64,000 nt of DNA, taken from NCBI GenBank assembly GCA_037145635.1, contig JBBCXB010000002.1:496001-560000 (forward strand), given 5' to 3'. This DNA is from JAATFS01 sp037145635. Its GTDB lineage: Bacteria; Pseudomonadota; Gammaproteobacteria; Xanthomonadales; Xanthomonadaceae. Shown one piece after another: positions 25,206 through 36,434 of this stretch. A program made the translations under genes and the position numbers. Position 1 is the stretch's first letter, and every line of letters starts with the position of its first letter. The notes under the pieces were generated by a model. That model was not told where the DNA came from, made no database searches, and worked only from the letters and a program-made list of their open reading frames with translations.

Positions 25206-26231
25206 TCAGGGGTGCGGACGCACCATGCCGGACACGCCCACCTTCGAGGCGACCTGCGCCTTGAGCTGCTCGGCGTCGGCACGGTTGGCGACCGGCCCGA
25301 CGCGCACGCGGTTGAGCGCGCCCTTGTCGGTGCGGACCTGTTCGACGAAGGCGCTGAAGCCGGCCGCGCGCACCTTGTCGCGCAGCGCGTTGGCGTCCTC
25401 GGCGCGGGCGAACGCCCCCAGCTGCACCGCGAAGCCGACGTTGCTGGCCGCCGGCACCGACGGCGCGGTGGGCGCGGCCGGCTTGGGGGCCTCCGGCTTC
25501 GGGGCCGGCTTGGGCGTCTCGGCCTTGGGCGCCGGCGCCGGCGCGGGTACGGCGGCGGCGGGCTTGGGCGCCGCGGCGACCGGCTTGGCCGGCTCCGGCG
25601 GCAGCGCCTCGGTCCGGGCCGGGGCGCTGGCGGCGACCGGGGCGGTCGCGGGCGCGACCGCGGCCGCCGGCTTGGCGTCGAGCGTGACCACCTGCGCGTT
25701 GACGTCGCTGCGCACCTTCACCGCCTGCAGCCGGACCGCCTCGGCCTGGGCCTGGTCGGCATACGGGCCGATGCGCACGCGCCAGGCGGGACGGCCGTTG
25801 ATCTGGGTCTGCTCGCTGAAGCCGGGCAGCTGCGCCTGCTTGAGCCGCGCGATCACCGCTTCCGCATCGGCAGCGCTGGCATAGGCGCCGAAGTTGACGG
25901 CGTAGTTGCCGGCGGCCGCGGACGCGGGCAGCGCCTGCCCGGCCGGGGCCGCGAGGTCGGCGGCATCGGGGTTGTCCTGCACCGGGGCCGGCGCGGCGGG
26001 CTTGCCGCCGTTCATGCCGACCGCACCGCCGGCCGGGGCGTCGCCCGGGGTGACCAGCGGCAGCTCGCGGGTCTCGAACTGTCCGTCGGCCGGGGCCTCC
26101 GGCGCGGTGATGGGCACGTTGGCGACGCCGCTGTCGGGCGCGGGGCCCTTGACCAGCATCGGCAGGAAGATCACGGCAAGCGCCACCAGAACGATGGCGC
26201 CGATCAGTCGCTGTTTCAGAGCAGTATCCAC
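25206..26231 (-). CDS. SPOR-domain cell-division protein (DedD-like) with two SPOR repeats
   Basis: A 341-residue bitopic protein: short cytoplasmic tail, one membrane helix (MDTALKQRLIGAIVLVALAV and onward, about 9-26), then periplasm. Two SPOR domains are visible: NYAVNFGAYASAADAEAVIA (about 112-185) and VGFAVQLGAFARAEDANALR (about 263-338). They are joined by a Pro/Ala/Lys-rich linker with PKPAPKPEAPKP repeats. SPOR domains bind denuded peptidoglycan at the septum. E. coli DedD has one, so the double domain is notable. It sits between folC and cvpA exactly where dedD lies in E. coli (folC-dedD-cvpA-purF). Confidence 0.85.
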   Translation of the reverse strand: MDTALKQRLIGAIVLVALAVIFLPMLVKGPAPDSGVANVPITAPEAPADGQFETRELPLVTPGDAPAGGAVGMNGGKPAAPAPVQDNPDAADLAAPAGQALPASAAAGNYAVNFGAYASAADAEAVIARLKQAQLPGFSEQTQINGRPAWRVRIGPYADQAQAEAVRLQAVKVRSDVNAQVVTLDAKPAAAVAPATAPVAASAPARTEALPPEPAKPVAAAPKPAAAVPAPAPAPKAETPKPAPKPEAPKPAAPTAPSVPAASNVGFAVQLGAFARAEDANALRDKVRAAGFSAFVEQVRTDKGALNRVRVGPVANRADAEQLKAQVASKVGVSGMVRPHP

Positions 26232-26295
26232 GGGAGACGGAGGCGGCGAGGCGGAATGCCTGGGCGATTATAGGGCGGGCGCCGCCGGCCCGCTC

Positions 26296-27558
26296 CTAGC
26301 GGCCTGAACGCAGCACCTGCAGGGCATCGGCCACGGTGTGGAACGAGCCGAACACCAGCACGCGCTCGCCGGGGCCGGCCTCGGCGAGCGCCTGTTCCAG
26401 CGCCAGCGCCACCGTCGCGGCGGTGCCGGCCCCGGCCGCCGCGGTGCCCTGCAGGCGCTGCGCCAGCTGCGCGGCGCTCTGCCCGCGCGGGCCGGCCAGT
26501 CCGGCCAGGTGCCAGCGGTCCACCGATCCGGCGAGCGCGGCGACCACGCCGACCGCGTCCTTGTCCGACAGCGCGGCGTACACCGCGAGCGTGCGCCGCG
26601 GCCGCGCGCGCAGCGCCGCCGCCAGCGCGGCCGCGGCCTGCGGGTTGTGGCCGACGTCGACCAGCACCTCCACCTCGCCCACCCGGAACGGCTGCAGCCG
26701 CCCGGGCAGCGTGGCGGCGGCCACGCCCTCGCCCCAGGCGGCGTCGGGCAGCGCCACCGGCAGCGCGCGCAGCGCGGCGATCGCCGCGGCGGCATTGGCC
26801 AGCTGCACCGGCGCGGCCAGGGCCGGCAGCGGCAGCTCGAGGCGCAGGCCGACGTCGCGCCAGCACCAGCGCCCGTCGTCGAGCGTCTCGTGGAAGAAAT
26901 CGCTGCCGGCACGCAGCGCGTTGGCGCCCAGCGCATAGGCGCGCCGCAGCACGCTGGACGGCGGGTCGATCTCGCCCAGCACCACCGGCTTCCAGCCGCG
27001 GATGATGCCGGCCTTCTCCGCGCCGATGCGCTCGCGGTCCTCGCCCAGCCATTCGGCATGGTCGATGTCGACGGTGGTGATTACCGCGACGTCGGCGTCG
27101 ACCAGGTTGACCGCGTCCAGCCGCCCGCCCAGGCCCACTTCCAGCACCGCCAGGTCCAGCGCCGCCTGCTGGAACAGCCACAGCGCCGCCAGCGTGCCGT
27201 ACTCGAAGTAGGTCAGTGCGGTGTCGCCGCGCGCGCGCTCGACCCGTTCGAACGCGGCCACCAGGCCGGCGTCGTCGACCTCCTCGCCGTCGATGCGCAC
27301 GCGCTCGTTGTAGCGCAGCAGGTGCGGCGAGGTGTAGGCGCCCACCCGCCAGCCGGCCGCGCGCCCGATCGCCTCGATGAAGGCGACAGTGGACCCCTTG
27401 CCGTTGGTGCCGCCGACGACGATCACGTGCCGGGCCGGCGCCGCCAGGTCCAGGCGCGCGGCCACCTCGCGCACGCGCTCCAGCCCCATCGCGATGGCCT
27501 GCGGATGCTGCTGCTCGATGTAGGCCAGCCAGTGCTCGAGTGAGTCGGTCTGCGTCAT
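26296..27558 (-). CDS. folC: Dihydrofolate synthase / folylpolyglutamate synthase
   Basis: A 420-residue Mur-ligase-fold enzyme that adds glutamate to dihydropteroate and extends folate polyglutamate tails. The P-loop is VVGGTNGKGSTVAFIEAIG; SPHLLRYNERVRIDG and LAVLEVGLGGRLDAVNLVDA are the other family blocks, and DVGHNPQAAAALAAAL marks the C domain. The start ATG overlaps the TGA of the upstream membrane-protein gene (ATGA), giving translational coupling. Confidence 0.93.
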   Translation of the reverse strand: MTQTDSLEHWLAYIEQQHPQAIAMGLERVREVAARLDLAAPARHVIVVGGTNGKGSTVAFIEAIGRAAGWRVGAYTSPHLLRYNERVRIDGEEVDDAGLVAAFERVERARGDTALTYFEYGTLAALWLFQQAALDLAVLEVGLGGRLDAVNLVDADVAVITTVDIDHAEWLGEDRERIGAEKAGIIRGWKPVVLGEIDPPSSVLRRAYALGANALRAGSDFFHETLDDGRWCWRDVGLRLELPLPALAAPVQLANAAAAIAALRALPVALPDAAWGEGVAAATLPGRLQPFRVGEVEVLVDVGHNPQAAAALAAALRARPRRTLAVYAALSDKDAVGVVAALAGSVDRWHLAGLAGPRGQSAAQLAQRLQGTAAAGAGTAATVALALEQALAEAGPGERVLVFGSFHTVADALQVLRSGR

Positions 27559-28130
27559 GGGAGGGGGTCCACTTGGAGGGTTTGCACGGTCTGGCCCCGA
27601 CGCGGGCGCCGGCCGGTCAGGGTCGCGCGCACGGCCTGGTCGGGAAGGCGCTGAAGGGTGGCCGCGTCGATGCACCGAGCGCGTTGCGGCGGCGAGACCA
27701 GCGGACCGCCGCTCAGGCGATGGCGGCAGCTGCGGCGGCCGCCATGCCCGGTGCGCCTCGGCGCCTGCTGCCGGTCGGCCTGCCCGAACAGGCGGGTGAG
27801 CCTCCACGGCAGCGCCGGCCTCAGCACCCTCCAGGCCAGGAAGCCGAACCGCGCCGGCCTCGGCCACAGCGACCCACGCAGGCGCCGCGGGCCGCTGCGG
27901 AGCGCCTCCCGCCGGCGGTGGCGATGGGCGTGGTGCAGGAGCGCGAGGGTCTGAACCACGCCCAGCGCCAGGAATCCGAGCAGTGGCGCGCCCCTGCCGG
28001 GACCGGGCGCGGGGATGGAGCCGAGCTGCATCCCCAGCACCGCCAGGGCCAGCCAGGCCAGCATGGCCGCCGCGAGCAGCCGGCCCGCGCGCTGATGGGG
28101 GCGGCGCTGGGGCGCGGTCGCCTGCTGCAT
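27555..28130 (-). CDS. Membrane protein of unknown function between phosphatase and folC
   Basis: A 191-residue protein starting MQQATAPQRRPHQRAGRLLA. Two hydrophobic helices (about 18-37 and 50-68) are followed by a very Arg-rich, presumably cytoplasmic tail. I recognise no family. Support for it being real is positional: the start lies 11 bp after the upstream gene's stop, and its stop overlaps the folC start in an ATGA. Without that context it could pass for a chance frame, so confidence is moderate. Confidence 0.55.
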   Translation of the reverse strand: MQQATAPQRRPHQRAGRLLAAAMLAWLALAVLGMQLGSIPAPGPGRGAPLLGFLALGVVQTLALLHHAHRHRRREALRSGPRRLRGSLWPRPARFGFLAWRVLRPALPWRLTRLFGQADRQQAPRRTGHGGRRSCRHRLSGGPLVSPPQRARCIDAATLQRLPDQAVRATLTGRRPRRGQTVQTLQVDPLP

Positions 28131-28141
28131 CGCGCGCCCTG

Positions 28142-28786
28142 CTACAGCGCCCGGTGCTTGGCTTCGCCGAAGAACGGCGTGTGGTGCGCGCAGTCGTTCA
28201 GGCGCACCACCTCGAGATGATCGACGTCGTCGCCTTCGAGCAGGTTGAGCGTGGTCGGCGCCTGGCGGAAGGTCCACAGCCGCGACAGCGGCAGGCCGAG
28301 CACCCTGCACAGGATCACCCGGTTGACCGCGTCGTGCGCCACCACCAGCAGGGTATCGTCCGGGCCCAGGCCTTCGCCGGCGCGCGCCAGGCCGCGCCAG
28401 CTGCGGTCGAGCACCTGGCGCAGCGACTCGCCGCCGGGCATCAGCACGGTATCGGGCTCGTCGCGCCAGGCGCGCAGGCGCGCCGGGTCCTTGTCGTGGA
28501 TCTCGCTGGCGAGCAGGCCTTCCCATTCGCCATGCGCGATCTCCTGGAGGTCGGCGTCGGTCTGCAGCAACGCCGCGCGGGCGGGGCCGAGCGCATGCCG
28601 CGCGGTCGCCTGGGCGCGCGCCAGCGGCGACGCCACCGCGCGGGCGATGTCCACGCCTTCCAGGCGCTTGCCCAGCGCCTGGGCCTGGCCCTCGCCGACC
28701 GGCGAAAGCGGGATGTCGATCTGGCCCTGATAGCGGCCTTCGGCGTTCCACGGGGTCTCGCCGTGGCGGGCAAGCAGGATGCGCAT
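28142..28786 (-). CDS. Histidine phosphatase (phosphoglycerate-mutase-like)
   Basis: A 214-residue cofactor-independent-type member of the RHG phosphatase family. LLARHGETPWNAEGRYQGQI holds the phosphorylated histidine (H8 in RHGE); SPLARAQATA, EIAHGEWEG and VAHDAVNRVILCRVL supply the other active-site residues (second His in VAHD). Similar to GpmB and CobC alpha-ribazole phosphatase. With no cobalamin genes nearby, a general phosphatase (GpmB-like) is the safer reading. It heads the run to folC-cvpA-purF on the minus strand. Confidence 0.8.
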   Translation of the reverse strand: MRILLARHGETPWNAEGRYQGQIDIPLSPVGEGQAQALGKRLEGVDIARAVASPLARAQATARHALGPARAALLQTDADLQEIAHGEWEGLLASEIHDKDPARLRAWRDEPDTVLMPGGESLRQVLDRSWRGLARAGEGLGPDDTLLVVAHDAVNRVILCRVLGLPLSRLWTFRQAPTTLNLLEGDDVDHLEVVRLNDCAHHTPFFGEAKHRAL

Positions 28787-28946
28787 GCTGCGGGGGTTCC
28801 TTGGGGGAGGAGGAGCCGCGCGGCGAAGCGAGGCGGAGCGGCATCATAACCGCTCCTTCACGCCGCGGGCCGCCCCGTCCCCCGCCGCAGCGGGGCCTCG
28901 CGACGGCGTCGCGGCGCCCGCGTGCGGCCGGTGCCGCGCGCAGGGC

Positions 28947-31106
<2,160 letters not shown>

Positions 31107-31213
31107 CGGGCGGTCCCTCTGGATGGAACGTTAGAGTGTAACGCCCACATCCTGCGCTGCCGCCCCTGACCCATGGCACGTGCGCCGCCCGGCCGGCCGG
31201 GCCCTGCGCCGGC

Positions 31214-33322
31214 TCAGTCGCGCGGCCCGCGGCCGAAGGCCGGATCGCTGCGGCTGGGCCGGCCGGTCTCCACGTGGCCGGCCAGGCGCCGCCGGAACGC
31301 GGCGCCCGGCTGCTCCAGCACCAGGTCGTACCAGTGGTCGCTGGCGGACGGATCGTGGTGCAGCTCCTGCGTCTGCCCGGGCGCCAGCGTCAGCTGTCGC
31401 GGCGCCGGATCGGCATAGTCGAGCGCACGCAGCTGCAGGACGCACGGCCGCTGCCCGCGATTGCCGATGCGCAGCCGCAGCTGCCCGTCCTCGCAGTGCG
31501 CCTGCAGCCAGGGCCGCGCACCGTCGCCGCGCTCGGCCGCGGCGTCGCCGGCGCATTCGCGCAGGAAACCGTTCGGGCCATGCAGCGCCAGCGCGTAGGC
31601 ACCGTCGGCGGTTAGCCCGTACGGCACCTCGTGCAGGGTCGCACCGGGCGACACCGTGTAGTACCAGGGGCCGGCGCCGCCGCCGGCGGCGTAGACGTTG
31701 AACACCGCCGCGGCGCGGCCGGCGTTGACCAGTTGCAGCCGCAGCCTGCCGGTCTCGGGGTCCACCTCGGCGTGCGCGTGCAGGTCGTAGGGCAGCGCGC
31801 GCGCCGGGCGCTGGCCAGGCTCCTGGCGGGCCCGCGGCGCGGCCGCCGGCGCCTGCGGCAGCGGCAGGCCGGCCAGGCGCGCCATGCGGGCGCGGTAGTC
31901 GTCCACCGGCGGCAGTGCCGACAGGGCCGCGGTCTCGGGCGAGGCGAAGTCGAACACGCCGGTCAGGTCGCCGGTGACGGCGCGCCGCCACGGGCTGATG
32001 TTGGGTTCGGCGACCCCGAAGCGCCGCTCCAGCAGGCGCAGCACCGACGTGTGGTCGAACACTTGCGAATCGACCCAGCCGCCGCGCGTCCACGGCGACA
32101 CCACCAGCATCGGCACCCGCACGCCCAGCCCGACCGGCACGCCGGCATGCGCCTCGCCGCGCGGGTCCACGTCGCTGCGCCCCATGCGCGGGTGCAGCGC
32201 CGGCAGCGGCGCGGGCACGTGGTCGAAGAACCCGTCGTTCTCGTCGTAGGTGATGATCAGCGCGGTGCGCGCCCACACCTCCGGGTTGGCGGTGAGCGCA
32301 TCGACCAGGCGCGCCACCAGCGACTCGCCGTAGGCCGGCGGCGCTTCCGGATGCTCGGTGTAGGCGGTGGGCGCAACGATCCATGCCACCTGCGGCAGGC
32401 GCCCGGCCTGCACGTCGGCGGCGAACGCGGCCACCAGGTGCTGGGCCTCGGTGCGCGGCGCGTTCTCCGCGGTCGAGCCGTCCACCCAGGCGCGCGCCCG
32501 GCGGTAGCGTTCGTCGTCGCGGTCCAGGTTGCGGTAGTGCGCGAAGTAGGCCAGCGAGTTGTCGCCGAAGTTGTCGTATTCCTGGTAGACGCGCCAGTCG
32601 ATTCCGGCCGCCTGCAGCCGCTGCGCGTAGGTGGTCCACGCCATCGCCGCGTAGCCGGGCGCATCGCGCGCCATGTCCGCGGTCCAGTTGCCGTCGTCGG
32701 CGTTGTCCACCGCCTGCCGGCCGGCATCGCCCACGCTCAGCCCACTGGTGCCGGTGAACAGGTACATGCGGTTGGGGTTGGTTGGCCCGTGCAGCGAGCA
32801 GAAGTAGCCGTCGCAGACGGTGAACGCATCGGCCAGCGCATGGTAGTACGGGATGTCCGCGCGGCCGAAGTAGCCCATCGTCAACGCGCCCTTGTAGCGC
32901 ACCCAGGCGTCGTAGGCCTGCCAGCGCGCCGGGTCCTGCCCGGGCGCCGGGTCCTGCCCGGGCGCCGCCTTCCAGGAGTGGTCCAGGCTCTTGATCAGCG
33001 GGGCGCGGGTGGTGCGCGTGTCGAACGCGAACGGCGCCACGCGGGTGCCGTCGGGCCCGGGCTGCTGCCAGACCGGTGCCCCGTCCGGTAGCCGCAGCGG
33101 GCGCGGGTCGTCGAACCCGCGCACGCCGCGCAGGGTGCCGAAGTAGTGGTCGAACGAGCGGTTCTCCTGCATCAGGATCACCACGTGCTCGAGGTCGGCC
33201 AGGGTACCGCTGCGGCGCGGCGCCGGCAGCGCCAGCGCGCGCGCGATGGAGGGCGGCAGGCTGCCGGCGGCGGCGAGCGCGGACACGCGCCGGAGAAAGT
33301 CCCGTCGGGACCAGGTAGTCAT
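31214..33322 (-). CDS. Phosphocholine-specific phospholipase C, Tat-exported
   Basis: A 702-residue protein of the PlcH/PlcN phosphoesterase family. MTTWSRRDFLRRVSALAAAG is a twin-arginine signal (R6-R7). The catalytic domain has EHVVILMQENRSFDHYFGTL and TYDENDGFFDHVP, the metal-binding and nucleophile regions of acid-phosphatase-type phospholipases. The C-terminal domains (about 520-690) are repeats of the family's beta-sandwich type (DUF756). It hydrolyses phosphatidylcholine or sphingomyelin outside the cell, releasing phosphocholine. An in-frame duplication GQDPAPGQDPA lies near residue 125. In pseudomonads such enzymes are phosphate-regulated, but I see no Pho box here. Confidence 0.88.
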   Translation of the reverse strand: MTTWSRRDFLRRVSALAAAGSLPPSIARALALPAPRRSGTLADLEHVVILMQENRSFDHYFGTLRGVRGFDDPRPLRLPDGAPVWQQPGPDGTRVAPFAFDTRTTRAPLIKSLDHSWKAAPGQDPAPGQDPARWQAYDAWVRYKGALTMGYFGRADIPYYHALADAFTVCDGYFCSLHGPTNPNRMYLFTGTSGLSVGDAGRQAVDNADDGNWTADMARDAPGYAAMAWTTYAQRLQAAGIDWRVYQEYDNFGDNSLAYFAHYRNLDRDDERYRRARAWVDGSTAENAPRTEAQHLVAAFAADVQAGRLPQVAWIVAPTAYTEHPEAPPAYGESLVARLVDALTANPEVWARTALIITYDENDGFFDHVPAPLPALHPRMGRSDVDPRGEAHAGVPVGLGVRVPMLVVSPWTRGGWVDSQVFDHTSVLRLLERRFGVAEPNISPWRRAVTGDLTGVFDFASPETAALSALPPVDDYRARMARLAGLPLPQAPAAAPRARQEPGQRPARALPYDLHAHAEVDPETGRLRLQLVNAGRAAAVFNVYAAGGGAGPWYYTVSPGATLHEVPYGLTADGAYALALHGPNGFLRECAGDAAAERGDGARPWLQAHCEDGQLRLRIGNRGQRPCVLQLRALDYADPAPRQLTLAPGQTQELHHDPSASDHWYDLVLEQPGAAFRRRLAGHVETGRPSRSDPAFGRGPRD

Positions 33323-33603
33323 CGGAAACGGCACCGGAAGCGGCGGAAGGGGCGCGCGGCCGAGGCCTGCGGCCCGACCGGCGGCGCCAGGTATAGCGGC
33401 CCGGCAAGACACTTTCGCGACAGCGTGCGACCGCCGGCGCCCCTGGCCTCCGGCGGCCAGCCGCCGGCCTGCCACCGCTGGCGGCGGGTCCGTGGCGGTT
33501 CGCTGCCGTCTGGCCGGCTGCCTGGTGCCGGCTATCGGCTGTCTGATGCCTGATGCCTGACGTGTGGCGTGGGGTGTCTACTGTTCGCTACCGGCACGGG
33601 CTG

Positions 33604-33740
33604 CTGGCTACTGGCTACTGGCTACTGATTGCTGGTTGCTGATCGCTCACTGCTGAGTGCTGACTGCTAATGGCTGGTTTCCGGCACTGCCGGTTGCTGG
33701 TTGCTGATTGCTGGTTGCTGGCTGCCGATTTGCTGGTTGC
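33604..33740 (+). repeat. Degenerate 7-bp periodic array, CTGGTTG-like
   Basis: From 33604 the sequence steps every 7 bases through CTGGCTA (x3), CTGATTG, CTGGTTG, CTGATCG, CTCACTG, CTGAGTG, CTGACTG, CTAATGG and CTGGTTT. After a one-base slip it continues CTGGTTG, CTGATTG, CTGGTTG, CTGGCTG. The period matches the CGGGATT arrays elsewhere but the unit is different and much more diverged. Confidence 0.8.
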
Positions 33741-33883
33741 GACCTACGGGCTGCTCGCTGCTGGCCTGTGTCCAGTGGCGGCTGGCCGGGGCTGCCGGCT
33801 GCTCCCCGCCCGCCGCCGACTCCCGGCCGCTGACCCGACCGCTCACGGCCCGCGCCGCTCGCCGATCGCCGCTCGCCTGCCAG

Positions 33884-33920
33884 TGCCGATCGATGCCGAT
33901 CGATGCCGATCGATGCCGAC
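33884..33920 (+). repeat. 10-bp tandem TGCCGATCGA (x3.7)
   Basis: Three full copies of TGCCGATCGA (33884-33913) and a partial fourth. Each carries the palindrome CGATCG. It lies about 100 bp before the TonB receptor gene; a regulatory role is possible but unproven. Confidence 0.8.
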
Positions 33921-34022
33921 GGTCATCACCGTTTAATGCGCCGTTGACACCCTGCCGCCGCGATCCCGGGTTCCGCACCGCGGCCCGGCCCCCTTCCGCT
34001 TCCGTTGCGCACAGGACCCACC

Positions 34023-36320
34023 ATGCCGTCTCCGCTCGTGCTTCCCCGCCGCACTGCCCTGGCGTTCGCCCTCGGCCTCGCCCTGCCCTCCCTCGCCCAC
34101 GCCGAACCCGCGGCGGACACGCCCGCCGCGGCCGAGGCCACCCGGCTGGATGCGGTCTCGGTGGTGGCGCAGGGCACGACCCGCCAGATCCAGCGCGTCA
34201 CCCGCCAGGACATCGAGAAGCTGCCGCCCGGCAGCAGCGCGCTCAAGGCGATCGAGAAGCTGCCCGGCGTGCAGTTCCAGGCGGCCGATCCGTGGGGCGC
34301 CTACGAGTGGTCGACCCAGCTGACCCTGCACGGCTTCGACCAGAGCCGGCTCGGCTACACCCTCGACGGCATCCCGCTCGGCAACATGAGCTACGGCGTC
34401 ACCAACGGGCTGCAGGTCACCCGCGCGATCACCTCCGAGAACATCGGCTCGGTGGAGCTGGCGCAGGGCGCCGGCGCACTCGGCACCGCCTCCAACACCA
34501 ACCTCGGCGGCACCCTGCAGTTCTATTCCGCCGACCCGGACGGCAACGCCGGCGTCCGCCTGTCGCAGACCGTGGGCAGCGACGCCACCCGCCGCACCTT
34601 CGTGCGTGCCGACAGCGGCGACCGCGACGGCCTGTCCGCCTACCTGTCCTACGCCAACGCCAGCACCGACAAGTGGAAGGGCTACGGCGACCAGCAGTCC
34701 GAGCAGGCCAACCTCAAGGCGCTCTACCAGTGGGGCGACGGCAACCGCGTCAGCCTCTACCTGGACACTTCGCGCCGCAAGGAATACGACTACATGGACC
34801 TGTCGCTGGCCAGCCGCCGCGCACTGGGCTGGGACTGGGACTACCTGCAGCCGGACTGGGCCACCGCCACGCAGATGGCGCGCGCATACCAGCGCAGCGG
34901 CGAACTCAACGGCACCGCCAACGGCTACCCGCAGGTGCTGGCGGCGCTGCCGGCGGACTACGACTGGCTGGATGCGAGCTACTACGCCGGCGGCGGCCTG
35001 CGCCGCGACGCCCTGGCCGGGCTGAGCGGCAGCTTCCGCCTCGGCGCGGCCACGCTGGACGCCACCGGCTACTACCATGGCGCCCGCGGCGAGGGCCAAT
35101 GGGCCACCCCGTACCTGGCCTCCAGCGCCGACACCCCGCTGTCGATGCGCACCACCGACTACGGCCTGGACCGCTACGGCGCCACCGCCGCGCTGAAGGG
35201 CAGCTGGGGCCGCCACGACCTGGAGCTGGGGCTGTGGGCCGAGAACGCGCAGACCACCCAGGAGCGCAACTACTTCACCCTCGGCCGCGACGGCTACACC
35301 GCGCTGTACGACGTGTACAAGGCACAGGCGCCGTTCCTGCGCGGCTTCCTGCAGCGCTACGCCACCCAGAGCCGGATGCTGTACCTGCAGGACAGCGTGC
35401 GCCTGCTCGACGAACGCCTGACCCTGAACTACGGCGCCAAGGCCGTCGACACCACCACCCGCGCGCAGTCGCGCGTGGCCAACAGCGCCTTCGCGCAGGG
35501 CCGCATCCAGGCCCGCGACGGCTTCCTGCCGCAGCTCGGCGTGAACTGGCGGCTGGACGCGCGCCAGGACCTCTACGCCTCCTACAGCAAGAACATCGCC
35601 GCCTACGGCTTCACCCCGTTCGCCACCTCGCAGGCCGCGTTCGACGCCAGCCGCGCCACCCTCAAGCCGGAGGAATCGCAGACCGTGCAGCTGGGCTACC
35701 GCGTGCAGGACGCGCGCCTGCAGGGCTCGGCCGACGTCTACGCCACCCGCTTCTCCAACCGCCTGCTGACCACCTCGCCGTGCAGCGCGATCCAGACCTG
35801 CGCCTCGATCCTGAGCAACGTCGGCGCGGTGCACAGCGTCGGCGCCGACCTGGCGCTGGTGTGGAAGCCGGTCGCCGGCCTGAGCTGGCTGAACTCGCTG
35901 TCCTGGAACCGCTCGCGGTACCAGGACGACTACCTCAACAACGGCGTGGTGGCGACCGCGGGCAAGGACGTGGTCGGCATCCCGGCCTGGATGTTTTCCT
36001 CCAGCGCCAGCTACCAGCGCGGCAACCTGCGCCTGGACCTGGACGGCAAGTACCTGGGCCGGCGCTACCTCAGCTACCTCAACGACTCGCAGGTGCCCGG
36101 CTACTGGCTGTTCAACGCCGGCGCGCGCTACGACTTCGGCCGGGTCGCCGGCGTCGCCGATATGGCCCTGGCGCTCAACGTCACCAACCTGGCCGACAAG
36201 CGCTACTTCGCCAGCACCGGCACCAACGGCTACGTGGCCTCCGATCCCGACGGCTACAACCAGACCCTGATGGCCGGCGCGCCCCGCCAGTACTTCCTGA
36301 GCCTGGACGCGCGCTTCTGA
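34023..36320 (+). CDS. TonB-dependent outer-membrane receptor
   Basis: A 765-residue receptor. The signal peptide (MPSPLVLPRRTALAFALGLA, cut after AHA) is followed by a TonB box-like stretch LDAVSVVAQG and the plug domain (about 55-165: LKAIEKLPGVQFQAADPWGA, LDGIPLGNMSYG, SVELAQGAGALGTASNTNLG). The 22-strand barrel ends in the aromatic YFLSLDARF expected of the last strand. It imports a bulky ligand across the outer membrane using TonB energy. Residues such as NVTNLADKRYF are general to the family. No siderophore, cobalamin or sugar genes lie alongside, so the ligand is unknown. Confidence 0.9.
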   Translation: MPSPLVLPRRTALAFALGLALPSLAHAEPAADTPAAAEATRLDAVSVVAQGTTRQIQRVTRQDIEKLPPGSSALKAIEKLPGVQFQAADPWGAYEWSTQLTLHGFDQSRLGYTLDGIPLGNMSYGVTNGLQVTRAITSENIGSVELAQGAGALGTASNTNLGGTLQFYSADPDGNAGVRLSQTVGSDATRRTFVRADSGDRDGLSAYLSYANASTDKWKGYGDQQSEQANLKALYQWGDGNRVSLYLDTSRRKEYDYMDLSLASRRALGWDWDYLQPDWATATQMARAYQRSGELNGTANGYPQVLAALPADYDWLDASYYAGGGLRRDALAGLSGSFRLGAATLDATGYYHGARGEGQWATPYLASSADTPLSMRTTDYGLDRYGATAALKGSWGRHDLELGLWAENAQTTQERNYFTLGRDGYTALYDVYKAQAPFLRGFLQRYATQSRMLYLQDSVRLLDERLTLNYGAKAVDTTTRAQSRVANSAFAQGRIQARDGFLPQLGVNWRLDARQDLYASYSKNIAAYGFTPFATSQAAFDASRATLKPEESQTVQLGYRVQDARLQGSADVYATRFSNRLLTTSPCSAIQTCASILSNVGAVHSVGADLALVWKPVAGLSWLNSLSWNRSRYQDDYLNNGVVATAGKDVVGIPAWMFSSSASYQRGNLRLDLDGKYLGRRYLSYLNDSQVPGYWLFNAGARYDFGRVAGVADMALALNVTNLADKRYFASTGTNGYVASDPDGYNQTLMAGAPRQYFLSLDARF

Positions 36321-36434
36321 TCCGGGGCCCGGGCGCGGGGCGGCCCCGCGCCCGGGCATCGTGCACCGCCGCATGGCCGGCCGCGGCCGCCGCGTATAAT
36401 TCGCGCCCTTTCCTCCCTAACGCAGGTCCGCCCG

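Larger units (their letters stand above)
33323..34022. other. Repeat-filled gap between plc and TonB receptor
   Basis: 700 bases between two divergent genes with no credible coding frame. The centre holds a degenerate 7-bp periodic array (33604-33740) and a 10-bp tandem (33884-33920). The rest is GC-rich spacer that should contain both promoters. Confidence 0.6.
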
